Below are positions 9,225-16,646 of a stretch of DNA of 64,000 nt, one piece after another (the stretch's first letter is position 1; the number at the start of each line of letters is the position of its first letter). Below the pieces are notes generated by a model. It saw only the letters and a list, made by a program, of their open reading frames with translations. It did not search any database and was not told where the DNA came from. Made by a program: the position numbers and the translations under genes. The stretch comes from Pelagibius sp048268885 (GTDB taxonomy: Bacteria > Pseudomonadota > Alphaproteobacteria > Kiloniellales > Kiloniellaceae): positions 1 through 64,000 of the forward strand of contig JBLWUP010000015.1 of assembly GCA_048268885.1 (NCBI GenBank), read 5' to 3'.

Positions 9225-9671
9225 ATGAACCAGTCCTGGTCAAGGGATGGCTTTCAAGTCAGCACCGACCCGGCCCGCCTGGACCTGGATGTCATGCATG
9301 GTTTTCTTTGCACCGCCTATTGGTCGGTCGGAATCCAGCGCGACATCGTAGAGCGGGCGGTCGCCGGCTCTCTGAACTTCGGGCTCTATGGCGACACGGG
9401 GCAGGTGGGCTACGCGCGCGTCGTCAGCGACCGGGCGACCTTTGCCTGGATCTGCGATGTTTTCGTGTTGGAGGCCTACCGCGGCTGCGGGCTCGGGCAC
9501 TGGCTGATGTCCTGCGTCTTCGACCATCCGGACCTGCAGGGCCTGCGCCGCTGGATGCTGGCCACGGCAGACGCGCACTGGCTCTATCGCCCCTTCGGCT
9601 TTGAAATTCCCGCCGAGCCGGAGCGCCTCATGGCGCGCCGCAAGCCGGAAGCCGGCAAGGCCTGGCCGTAG
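9225..9671 (+). CDS. GNAT-family N-acetyltransferase
   Basis: A 148-aa acetyl-CoA-dependent acyltransferase. It has the central GNAT strand-loop-helix FVLEAYRGCGLGHWLM (motif A, R/Q-x-x-G-x-G/A) and a C-terminal segment LATADAHWLYRPFGF, typical of family members with a G-F motif. The ATG at 9225 lies 8 nt after an AGGAG. The frame extends upstream to 8985, but that part is intergenic in character. The substrate is unknown. It is transcribed divergently from the family-5 binding protein. Confidence 0.85.
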   Translation: MNQSWSRDGFQVSTDPARLDLDVMHGFLCTAYWSVGIQRDIVERAVAGSLNFGLYGDTGQVGYARVVSDRATFAWICDVFVLEAYRGCGLGHWLMSCVFDHPDLQGLRRWMLATADAHWLYRPFGFEIPAEPERLMARRKPEAGKAWP

Positions 9672-9998
9672 GGTCCCGCAACGGGTCCTCAGCCCCTTTT
9701 GCGACGCAGCGTCAGCCCCCCTTCCGGAGTCTCGATTTCCTGAGGGTTTCTGCGGCGTCGCGGCTAGTCCGCTGTATTTGCTTAACGTTTTCTTTAAGAT
9801 GCCATGCCTTAACTGCATTGCTGCGGTGCAGCATATGCGCTCGTCGCAGGGCTCGGTGAGGTCCATATTCAGCCTATCAACAGCGCTGGACCTCAAGGCC
9901 CCAGGTTCTCTCGACCGGGCCCTCCCAGAAAGAGTTTCACCGGTGCTGTTCTATCGGATTTGCCGCCTCTGGCGGGGCGGCCTAAGAGGATTGAGAAA
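9672..9998 (+). promoter_or_regulatory. Leader region of the first DUF1127 gene
   Basis: A 327-nt stretch without a convincing gene. It becomes AT-rich from about 9775 (CTTAACGTTTTCTTTAAG) and then contains a perfect inverted repeat, TGCTGC-GGT-GCAGCA, at 9819-9833. Within it CTGCGGTGCAGCAT (9821-9834) matches 12 of 14 bases of a site upstream of the second DUF1127 gene. CTGC-N3/4-GCAG is the published form of PhaR operators in Paracoccus-type alphaproteobacteria, so a PhaR-like repressor is one possibility, but this is inference. The site lies 165 nt ahead of the start codon. Confidence 0.5.
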
Positions 9999-10391
9999 AT
10001 GGATATGAACCAGTTCAACAACATTCACGACCCGATCGCCCGTGCGGAAGCCATGCGGGCCCAGGCGGTTGCCGAGATCATTCTCAACGGCGTCAACGCG
10101 CTGCGCGGCTTCTTCAAGCCCGCGACGGCCAAGCTGGCGGCTTACCTTGAGTACCGCCGCACTTTCGACGCCCTGTCGGCCATGACCGACCGCGAGCTGG
10201 ACGACATCGGCATCGGCCGCTGCGACATCGACGCGGTGGCCCGTGGCATCGACCCGCGTGAGCAGAACGGCGTTTCCATGGGCGACGCCCTGGCGCAGCG
10301 CCTCGCGCTGGCCAAGGCCTTCGACAAGGAAGAAGAGGTGTCGGCGCCGGCTTTTCACAGCGACGATCACCGTACGGCTGCCGCGGCCTAA
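9999..10391 (+). CDS. DUF1127-family small protein
   Basis: A 130-aa protein starting at ATG 9999, preceded by AGAGGATTGAGAAA. The DUF1127 core is FDALSAMTDRELDDIGIGRCDI (about residues 56-78), where the L-x-D-I-G-[IL]-x-R pattern is visible. DUF1127 proteins in alphaproteobacteria are small arginine-rich or conserved proteins, some implicated in RNA and phosphate/carbon homeostasis. This one is longer than the minimal ~50 aa form, with an N-terminal helical extension (RAEAMRAQAVAEIILNG). It is followed by a strong terminator and appears monocistronic. Confidence 0.8.
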   Translation: MDMNQFNNIHDPIARAEAMRAQAVAEIILNGVNALRGFFKPATAKLAAYLEYRRTFDALSAMTDRELDDIGIGRCDIDAVARGIDPREQNGVSMGDALAQRLALAKAFDKEEEVSAPAFHSDDHRTAAAA

Positions 10392-10411
10392 GGTCGCCGG
10401 TCGAAGATATC

Positions 10412-10472
10412 TGCCGGGGACGTTGTCCCCGGCACGGCAAGAGGGCCGCGTTTCGCGCGGCCCTTTGTCGTT
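10412..10472 (+). terminator. Tandem hairpins, intrinsic terminator of the DUF1127 gene
   Basis: The first hairpin has perfect 10-bp arms, TGCCGGGGAC (10412-10421) and GTCCCCGGCA (10425-10434). The second, AGGGCCGCG (10442-10450) with CGCGGCCCT (10456-10464), is followed by TTTGTCGTTT. The second has the form of an intrinsic terminator; the first may stabilise the message end. Confidence 0.75.
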
Positions 10473-10598
10473 TCCGGGCTCCTGATTGGACCGGTCCCGG
10501 GCTGGCCAGAACCCGGCCGGCGCTCTAAAACAGCCCCGCAGATGCATATCAGGCCCGCCGGCGGCGGGCCGCGGCCAGGATGGGAAGAGGGTGCCAGG

Positions 10599-11411
10599 AT
10601 GAGCGGGACGGGACAGATCAAATCGGTGACCCTGCCGGAGATCGCTGAGCGCAAGGGCGGCGCGCCCATCGTCTGCCTGACCGCCTACACGACCTCCATC
10701 GCCCAGCTCGTCGACAAGCACTGCGAGGTGGTGCTGGTGGGCGACAGCGTCGGCATGGTGCTGCACGGCCTGCCGTCGACCCTGGGCGTCACCCTGGAGA
10801 TGATGATCCTGCACGGCCAGGCCGTGCGCCGCGGCCTGGAACGCGCGCTGATGGTCGTCGACCTGCCGTTCGGGACCTATGAGGAAAGCCCGGCGCAGGC
10901 CTTCCGCACGGCGGCCCGGGTCATGGCAGAGACCGGTTGCGAGGCGGTGAAGCTGGAGGGCGGCGTCACCATGGCCGAGACCATCCGTTTCCTGACCGCG
11001 CGCGGCATTCCGGTCATGGCCCATGTCGGCCTGACGCCGCAGGCGGTGAACAGCCTGGGCGGCTACAAGGTTCAGGGCCGCGGCGCCGACGCCGAGCGCA
11101 TCCTGGCCGACGCCCGGGCCGTGGCCGAGGCCGGCGCGTTCTCGGTGGTGCTGGAAAAGGTGACGGCGTCCTTGGCCGACCGCATCACGCAGGAGATCGC
11201 GATCCCGACCATCGGCATCGGCGCTTCGGCCGGCTGCGACGGCCAGGTGCTGGTCATCGAGGACATGCTCGGCATGTTCCAGAATTTCCAGCCGAAGTTC
11301 GTGAAGCGTTACGCGGAGTTGGGCCGTGACGCGGAGGCGGCCATCGCGGCCTTCGCCGAGGACGTGCGCCACAGGCGCTTTCCGGGCCCGGAGCACGTCT
11401 TCGGGGACTGA
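10599..11411 (+). CDS. panB: 3-methyl-2-oxobutanoate hydroxymethyltransferase
   Basis: The first committed step of pantothenate (CoA) synthesis: ketoisovalerate plus methylene-THF to ketopantoate. The 270-aa product has the PanB motifs VCLTAYTTSIAQ, VGDSVGMVLHG (Mg-binding DS), DLPFGTYEESP, AVKLEGG, HVGLTPQ, VLEKV (catalytic Glu) and IGIGAS. The start at 10599 follows GCCAGG; 19 extra in-frame residues upstream look non-coding. It stands alone; panC is not adjacent. Confidence 0.96.
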   Translation: MSGTGQIKSVTLPEIAERKGGAPIVCLTAYTTSIAQLVDKHCEVVLVGDSVGMVLHGLPSTLGVTLEMMILHGQAVRRGLERALMVVDLPFGTYEESPAQAFRTAARVMAETGCEAVKLEGGVTMAETIRFLTARGIPVMAHVGLTPQAVNSLGGYKVQGRGADAERILADARAVAEAGAFSVVLEKVTASLADRITQEIAIPTIGIGASAGCDGQVLVIEDMLGMFQNFQPKFVKRYAELGRDAEAAIAAFAEDVRHRRFPGPEHVFGD

Positions 11412-11670
11412 GGAAAACTCGGGGAGGGAAGCGCGTCTCCAGCCTTCGATTTGGGCGGGGCTCGTCGCCGTGATTCACAGTGTGGGTGAGGCCGGCATGA
11501 TCGATGAAGCCGGGCAGATTGCCCAGGCGGCCGGGGAAGCTGCCGAGATGGCTGTCCAGCCCGGCGGCTGGGTGGCCGTCCTGCTAGAGCGGAGCAGTCG
11601 CGGCTAAGCCGGGAAGGGGCCTTCCATTCCTTTTGGTGACAGACGCAGTTCCCCATTCTATTTTTGCGCG

Positions 11671-12267
11671 ATGTTGCAAACTAAGAAAAATGCGCGCTGG
11701 GTTCTCGCCGTTATATCGCTCATCGCTGGATTGGTCGTCTGGTATCTGTGGCCGGTGTGGGTCTACGACTATCAGGCGCTGATTGTCGGCTTGGGAGGTT
11801 TCGCCGGCATCATTTACACACTGGACCACAACGCCCGCCTAGCCAGAGATCAACGGCATGACGAAGAGTGTGAGAGAGAGAAGGAAAGGCTCGAAGAGCA
11901 ACAGTCCATCCGCGCGGCGCTGATTGAAGAGCTTAGATTTTGTCATAGGTGCCTCGAAGTCAACAATAGAAATCTAGACGAATACGGCGGGGGCACAATA
12001 ATCAAGCAAGACATGGTGTTCAAATCCCTGCTCAGCAGGATTTCTATCTTGCCGGGGGCTGACGTGCGACAGGTAATGATAGCATATTCGCAAGTCGAAA
12101 TGGTGAACGCTGCCATTATTCAAGCCGCTGATTCGGCTGATGGCAAAACGTTTGCCTACCTTACCAAGGGCAAGTACTTGCCGAAGGTCACGGAAATTAT
12201 GTCGGGCGCTACAGTTGCCATGGCAAAGGCAATCGCCCATTTAGAAGAATCGCAGAGTCCAACCTAA
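11671..12267 (+). CDS. Membrane-anchored protein of unknown function with coiled coil
   Basis: A 198-aa protein not recognised as a named family. Two hydrophobic segments (about 10-31 and 34-51) are followed by a charged coiled-coil stretch (RDQRHDEECEREKERLEEQQ) and a helical cytoplasmic domain ending TVAMAKAIAHLEESQSPT. Base composition is clearly less GC-rich than panB upstream, and codon choice includes AGA, ATA and AAT triplets. This suggests horizontally acquired DNA. No clear ribosome-binding site precedes the ATG at 11671. Confidence 0.65.
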   Translation: MLQTKKNARWVLAVISLIAGLVVWYLWPVWVYDYQALIVGLGGFAGIIYTLDHNARLARDQRHDEECEREKERLEEQQSIRAALIEELRFCHRCLEVNNRNLDEYGGGTIIKQDMVFKSLLSRISILPGADVRQVMIAYSQVEMVNAAIIQAADSADGKTFAYLTKGKYLPKVTEIMSGATVAMAKAIAHLEESQSPT

Positions 12268-12442
12268 AACAGTGCCCTCTTTGGTTAGTGTGCTTGATCA
12301 CTTTTGACACGATCCGCTGGACCTGCCACCCGGACAGGCCGACGTGCTCGCCGATCTGGGTGTTGGTGTAGCCGAGTGCCACTAGGCGCATAACCTCCCG
12401 GTCCCGGTCCCGGCGCTCGCATCCGGCCGTGGCGTGGCACAT
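12209..12442 (-). CDS. Small LuxR/GerE-type HTH reading frame, possibly a remnant
   Basis: A 77-aa frame antisense to the end of the membrane-protein gene. Residues about 12-50 read as a LuxR-type DNA-binding unit: DREVMRLVALGYTNTQIGEH followed by VGLSGWQVQRIVSKVIKH, i.e. the G-x-[ST]-N-x-x-I-x-x-x-[LV]-x-[LI]-S pattern. No sensor or receiver domain precedes it. The C-terminal 25 residues overlap another gene and may be read-through. It could be a real small regulator or the tail of a lost gene. Confidence 0.4.
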   Translation of the reverse strand: MCHATAGCERRDRDREVMRLVALGYTNTQIGEHVGLSGWQVQRIVSKVIKHTNQRGHCFRLDSAILLNGRLPLPWQL

Positions 12443-12680
12443 TGGGCTTCTGAAGTGCAGTGGAAGAGGGTATTGGGCCTCTTAAACCAGCGCAAACATC
12501 AGAACGCACCCCAGAGTAGAGAAACCCTGAAGGTGCATTTGACGCCTGCCACATGTTGTGTCAAACTTAGCGTCTGCCCCTAGATTGGCCAATCAACAGG
12601 GGTCTGTACCCACAGCGATGCGGCTTCCTCTTGCGAAGCCGCGTGCGTTTGGGCGGCTTCAGACACGAGGTATTTCGACA

Positions 12681-13199
12681 ATGGTTGATGCAGGCTCAAT
12701 TTCGGCCGCAGCAGCAGGAATTCAAACTGCCTTCAACATCGCCAAAGGGCTCGCCGAACTCAAGATTGATGCGAGAGTTCATGAGGAAGCAATCAAGCTG
12801 CGCGATGCTATTCTTGATTCCCAGCAATTACTATTTGCTGCTCACGAGCGTCAATCGCAACTGGCTGATGAGGTGCGCAGCCTCAAGACTCAGCTGAGCG
12901 AATCTGAACGCTGGGAGAAGGAGCGGGCTCGTTACCAACTAAAGATGCTGCCGCCTGGCATATATGTATATGCTCCCAAAGACGAGGAGCTTGGTTGTGG
13001 AGAGCCTGAGCACTATCTCTGCGCACACTGCTTCGAAGGTAAGAAGAAATCCTATCTGCAGTGCGATGGCGGGCCCATCAATGGGGTTCAAAGGCTCAAA
13101 TGTCACGGCTGCGACCAAACGATTAAGGCGGGCAATCGCACTGCGCCGCTACAAAGGCGAGCTCGGGTGAGCAGCAGAAATGGATGGATGGAATACTAG
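12681..13199 (+). CDS. Unknown protein: coiled coil plus zinc-ribbon-like C-terminus
   Basis: A 172-aa protein starting at ATG 12681 with GAGG 11 nt upstream. The N-terminus (SISAAAAGIQTAFNIAKGLA) is an amphipathic, glycine/alanine-rich helix. Residues about 50-90 form a coiled coil (LFAAHERQSQLADEVRSLK). The C-terminus has CAHC and CHGC pairs about 33 residues apart, consistent with a zinc ribbon. Related proteins appear sporadically in proteobacteria and phage-like regions; I cannot name the family. The lower GC matches the neighbouring accessory genes. Confidence 0.65.
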   Translation: MVDAGSISAAAAGIQTAFNIAKGLAELKIDARVHEEAIKLRDAILDSQQLLFAAHERQSQLADEVRSLKTQLSESERWEKERARYQLKMLPPGIYVYAPKDEELGCGEPEHYLCAHCFEGKKKSYLQCDGGPINGVQRLKCHGCDQTIKAGNRTAPLQRRARVSSRNGWMEY

Positions 13200-13291
13200 G
13201 CTCGCTCACCCTGATCCCTGTTGCGAAGGATTTGCTGCACACGCGATTTTGAAAGGGTAAGTTCCCTGGCGATCTTGGGTGTAGAAAGCTC
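13196..13291 (-). pseudogene. Helix-turn-helix remnant (31 codons)
   Basis: On the minus strand from 13291 the frame reads ELSTPKIARELTLSKSRVQQ and continues ILRNRDQGERA before TAG at 13196-13198. This is a clear helix-turn-helix of recombinase or sigma-region-4 character. The codon immediately upstream is TAA and there is no start codon, so it is a gene fragment. It lies in the 326-nt gap between two accessory genes and supports gene decay here. The remaining gap to 13525 shows no gene. Confidence 0.45.
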
Positions 13292-13525
13292 TTACGCGTC
13301 GCGTGGCAGGAGATCGTTCCGAAAGTTCTTCGCCGCACAGGAAACTAGGCGGCACCATTTACCATAATATAAATTATGCGCAAAACGGATGAAGCATAGG
13401 GGACTTTAGGCCGCTCTCCTGCGGCGCTCCCCCCGGTCCGCTTACCCGGGCCGCTCTGCCGGTTTGCCGCGCGTTTTTCACCCTGCCGGGAGACTTAGCG
13501 GTCGGCGCGCAGCTTGGCGTGAGGC

Positions 13526-14068
13526 TCAGTCGTTGGCCGTGCCCGTGTGCTTCACTTCGAAGTCGAAGTGCTTGACCAGGCTGTCGTCGATAAAGACGTC
13601 GATGGAATGCGGCCCGACGGGATCGCCCTCGGCGATGCACCAGTTGCTGGAGATCCAGCCCTCCTCGTCCGGCGCGGCGAACTCCTCGGTGGTCGCGGTC
13701 GTCCGGTCGGCCGAGAAGCGATGCGGGCTGTAGGCATCGTCCTCTCCGGACCAGAACGCCGGCGGCTCCGGCAGCGTCAGCACCTCACGATACTTGATCA
13801 GCCGCGGTGCGTCGTTCAGGCGAAGGCGCCAGCCGAAACAGGCGAGATCCGGCAGGTATGGCACCACGTCGGCGGTAATACTGCGCTGATTGCCCTCGCC
13901 GTCGGACACGGAAACCACGAACTCGGCAGTTTCCAAGGTGACGCCGCGGCTGTAGCTGGGCGTCAGGATCCAGATCATCACCGGAACGGCGATTATCAGG
14001 CCGTGGAAGACCGGGGCGGCGTTGCCGCTGAGGACCCGGCCCAGCGCGGCGGCGAATTTGAGGTTCAT
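13526..14068 (-). CDS. Secreted or membrane-anchored protein of unknown function
   Basis: A 180-aa protein starting at ATG 14068, preceded by AGGGAGCTTGCTGC. A hydrophobic segment (about 18-37, VFHGLIIAVPVMIWILTP) anchors or exports it. The rest is beta-rich (TAEFVVSVSDGEGNQRSITA; ISSNWCIAEGDPVGPHSIDV) and ends DFEVKHTGTAND. The C-terminal pattern GDPVGPHxIDVFIDDxLVKHFDFEV resembles immunoglobulin-like secreted domains, but no family is assigned. Confidence 0.65.
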   Translation of the reverse strand: MNLKFAAALGRVLSGNAAPVFHGLIIAVPVMIWILTPSYSRGVTLETAEFVVSVSDGEGNQRSITADVVPYLPDLACFGWRLRLNDAPRLIKYREVLTLPEPPAFWSGEDDAYSPHRFSADRTTATTEEFAAPDEEGWISSNWCIAEGDPVGPHSIDVFIDDSLVKHFDFEVKHTGTAND

Positions 14069-14424
14069 GCAGCAAGCTCCCTGAGTGCCATAACCCCCTG
14101 GCAAGGCGGAGTATAGCGACGGCCGGCGCCACCGTCGCGGCTCGAAATCGGGTGGGCGAGATCGAAGCCATGATGGGGAGCAACCCCCGTGGCGATTTCC
14201 TACTCCTTAGATGCCCCAGAAATCAGGTGAGATTAAGGCGCTATTGCTCTGATTTATCGAAAATCTTGCTGATCAGGTCTTTTGTCGGCAGCCGGGGGCC
14301 GCAAGCGCGCGGCATTTCCCCAATTTTCTTTGAACCTTGGCTCGGCGGGCCGCGACTACCGGGTGAACAACGACAATTCGTCGCGTCAAACCCGCTTTAA
14401 AGATTTGAAGAGTTGGAGATTCTT
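14069..14424. other. Intergenic region upstream of the CARDB-like gene
   Basis: A 356-nt stretch between divergently transcribed genes. It holds AT-rich segments (14190-14290, 14320-14335) and AGTTGGAG (14411-14418) as the ribosome-binding site for the next gene. No gene, strong hairpin or recognised operator is visible. Promoters for both flanking genes probably lie here. Confidence 0.4.
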
Positions 14425-15075
14425 ATGAAGGTTCAGATGAAGCGCAGCGTTGCCGGAATTGCCGCGGCGACGGTTTTCAGTCTCTCGCTCGCCGCCCTGG
14501 CCGGCGGCGCGGCTGCCCAGACGCAAGGCAAAGCCGGTGTGTTCACCCCCGGCCTGCCCGACATCAGCATTTCCGTCGGCTACATCGGCAGCCAAAAGTG
14601 GACCGACGGCGGCGTCGTGGTCTTGAACAACATGGGCGAGGTGATTGCGACCAAGGTCGGCCCGAAGAAGGACATGTGCCGCTTCGTCCAGATGGACTAC
14701 CAGCCGGCCAACAAGGGCGCGACGGACGCCGGCGCCTCGGTGACCAAGGTCTATCGCGGCAATACTCTGGTGAACACCGACAACTTCGCCGCCGGATACC
14801 TGGCGGCCAATTCCTTGCGGCCCTTCGAGACCTGGCAGATGGACCTGAAGGAAGGCATGAACAGTGTGCGCGTGGTCATGGATGTGAACAAGCAGGTGGC
14901 CGAGAGCAACGAGAGCAACACCTTCGGCGCCCGGATCAACGTGAAGCTGGATTGCGACGGTGACGGCTACATCGGCGGCAAGCCGGTCGGCGGGAGCTTG
15001 AAGGTGAAGCCGGGCAAGCCCGACCCGGACCCCGATCCCAAGCCGCGCAAGCTGAAGCCCCAGCCGCGCAGCTAA
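14425..15075 (+). CDS. Secreted CARDB-like protein with a Pro/Lys/Asp-rich tail
   Basis: A 216-aa exported protein. The signal peptide (MKVQMKRSVAGIAAATVFSL..., cleavage near AAAQ) is followed by one domain that ends VRVVMDVNKQVAESNESNTF, the Dxx-x-V-x-E-S-N-E-x-N signature of CARDB/Ig-like adhesion domains. Two cysteines (MCRF, LDCDGDGY) may form a disulfide. DCDGDGYIGG also resembles a calcium-binding loop. The last ~22 residues (KPGKPDPDPDPKPRKLKPQ) are low-complexity and basic. ATG 14425 was chosen over 14413 because GGAG sits 7 nt upstream. Confidence 0.75.
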   Translation: MKVQMKRSVAGIAAATVFSLSLAALAGGAAAQTQGKAGVFTPGLPDISISVGYIGSQKWTDGGVVVLNNMGEVIATKVGPKKDMCRFVQMDYQPANKGATDAGASVTKVYRGNTLVNTDNFAAGYLAANSLRPFETWQMDLKEGMNSVRVVMDVNKQVAESNESNTFGARINVKLDCDGDGYIGGKPVGGSLKVKPGKPDPDPDPKPRKLKPQPRS

Positions 15076-15114
15076 GACCAAGTCTCCCGCGTCAACTTCC
15101 CATCGCATGAAACT

Positions 15115-15148
15115 CCGCCGGCGGCCTGCTAAGACCGCCGGCGGTTTT
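15115..15148 (+). terminator. Intrinsic terminator after the CARDB-like gene
   Basis: CCGCCGGCGG (15115-15124) and CCGCCGGCGG (15135-15144) form a perfect 10-bp stem with a 10-nt loop, followed directly by TTTT. Each arm is itself palindromic. It lies between converging genes; the T-run favours termination of the plus-strand gene. Confidence 0.8.
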
Positions 15149-15160
15149 CTTTGTCTCGGA

Positions 15161-15877
15161 TCAGGAGGCCGGCGCGCGGGTCTGGGCCGAGACCAGGGCC
15201 GAGACCAGGGCGGGCAGCTCGGTGAAGTCGCTGAGCGCCGCGTGGTGGGCGATCTCGGTCACCGGCGTCTTGCGGTAGCCCTCGGTGAACAGCACGAAAG
15301 GCACTTCCGCCGCCGCGGCGGTGGCGGCATCGACCTCGCTGTCGCCGACGTAGATCACCGCCGAGAGATCGGCCTGCAGCAGGCCGGCGGTATGGCGCAG
15401 CGGTGCCGGGTCCGGCTTGCGCTGCGGCAGGCTGTCGCCGCCGGTCAGCGCGGCGAAAAAACGCTCGAGACCCAGATCCGCGACCATCTGGCGCGCCGGC
15501 GCTTCCGGCTTGTTGGTGCAGATGGCGAGCGCGTGGCCGGCGCGGGCCAGCGCCTCCAGGGCTCCAGCCACGCCGGGGAAAACCGTCGACAGCGCCGAGG
15601 GCGCGGCGCCGTAGATCTGGTTGAAGCGCGGCAGGGCCGCCGCCAGGCTGGCCGGATCGGTCGCCTCCCCCACGGCCCGCAGCACCCGCTCCAGCAGGAC
15701 CGGGACGCCGTTGCCGACGAAGGAGGTGATGGTGGGCAGGTCCAGGGGCCGGTGGCCACGTTCCGTCAGGAAGGCCGCCGTGGCGGCGTGGATGTCGGGG
15801 ACGCTGTCGACGAGGGTGCCGTCGAGATCGAAGATGACCGCGCGCCGCGTCCCGCTTCCCGGCTCAATCTGTTTCAT
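15161..15877 (-). CDS. gph: Phosphoglycolate phosphatase-like HAD hydrolase
   Basis: A 238-aa HAD phosphatase that probably removes phosphate from 2-phosphoglycolate formed in DNA repair or by photorespiratory-type chemistry. The HAD motifs are FDLDGTLVDSV (motif I), ICTNKP (motif II), KPDPAPL (motif III Lys) and IYVGDSEVDAATA (motif IV). The helical cap, with FVGNGVPVLLERVL, is characteristic of Gph. The start is ATG 15877. The next minus-strand gene (PAS_5) lies 76 nt upstream. Confidence 0.85.
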   Translation of the reverse strand: MKQIEPGSGTRRAVIFDLDGTLVDSVPDIHAATAAFLTERGHRPLDLPTITSFVGNGVPVLLERVLRAVGEATDPASLAAALPRFNQIYGAAPSALSTVFPGVAGALEALARAGHALAICTNKPEAPARQMVADLGLERFFAALTGGDSLPQRKPDPAPLRHTAGLLQADLSAVIYVGDSEVDAATAAAAEVPFVLFTEGYRKTPVTEIAHHAALSDFTELPALVSALVSAQTRAPAS

Positions 15878-15953
15878 GGAGGATTGCCTGACCCGTCGAT
15901 ATCCGTCGATGATGGGGCCGGGGGTAGCATGCCCTCACCTGTCCGGCCAGCCT

Positions 15954-16514
15954 TCAGAAGGACCGGCGCGGCAGTACGTCGTTTTCGATCCGCAGGACCT
16001 GCTTGTTCTTCACGGTGCCCAGAACCGTACCGCCGCGGTCGTCCTCGACCCGCGACAGGCAGCCGATCACCAGGCGGCACTCGCCCGGCGCCTTGCACAG
16101 CGGCAGGCGGACGATCTCGACGCGCAGGTAGCTGCGGTCGCTGTAGGTCAGGCCTTCGATGGAGCGGATACAGAGGCCTTGGGTCACCACCTGGTCGAAG
16201 ATCTCGGTGACCGTCTCGAGATCGCCGCCGCTGAGCAGTTCATCGAGGAAGTGGTTGGTGTTCTCGGCCCCCATGATGTCCCGGATCGCGGTGCCCGACA
16301 GCCGGAAGAAGAAACGGCCGGTATCCTTGATCTTCTCGACGATGAAAATATGGGGCAACAGGGCGGTCACGGCGGCCGGATCGAAGTCCTCCCGCAGGGG
16401 CGTTCCGCCGCGCCGCGCCGCCAGCTCCCGCCAATAGGCATAGAACTCGCGGGACACGCGGTTGAAGAAGATGTCCCCCGCTTCCGGATCGGCGACGGCT
16501 TGGTCCAGCGGCAT
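15954..16514 (-). CDS. PAS_5-domain protein
   Basis: A 186-aa single-domain protein. It shows the PAS_5 pattern: FYAYWRELAARRG, then DFDPAAVTALLPHIFIVEKI, FFFRLSGTAIRDIMG, and a beta-sheet end with YLRVEIVRLPL. PAS_5 proteins are abundant in Rhodospirillales, usually without an output domain, and have no settled function. No ligand residues can be assigned. Confidence 0.8.
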   Translation of the reverse strand: MPLDQAVADPEAGDIFFNRVSREFYAYWRELAARRGGTPLREDFDPAAVTALLPHIFIVEKIKDTGRFFFRLSGTAIRDIMGAENTNHFLDELLSGGDLETVTEIFDQVVTQGLCIRSIEGLTYSDRSYLRVEIVRLPLCKAPGECRLVIGCLSRVEDDRGGTVLGTVKNKQVLRIENDVLPRRSF

Positions 16515-16646
16515 GATTCATCTGTAGCGGGAAATCATTTGCGATGTGTTAAGCACGGCGCGAAAGCGGCCGGCAAGGTTCTCTATGCCAGACTCGTTAT
16601 CCCAGACCCGTTATCCCCGGCCCCTTTCTGCGCTAGTCTGCCGTCC

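Noticed and set aside
9782..9797. Possible CtrA site TTAA…TTAA
   Set aside because: The spacing is 8 nt, whereas the CtrA consensus needs 7.
11470..11607. Small GTG-started frame of 45 codons after panB
   Set aside because: No ribosome-binding site and no family pattern; composition alone does not support it.
13123..13338. 71-codon minus-strand frame with several cysteines
   Set aside because: Overlaps the end of the zinc-ribbon gene and runs in a different frame from the clear HTH remnant; no pattern.
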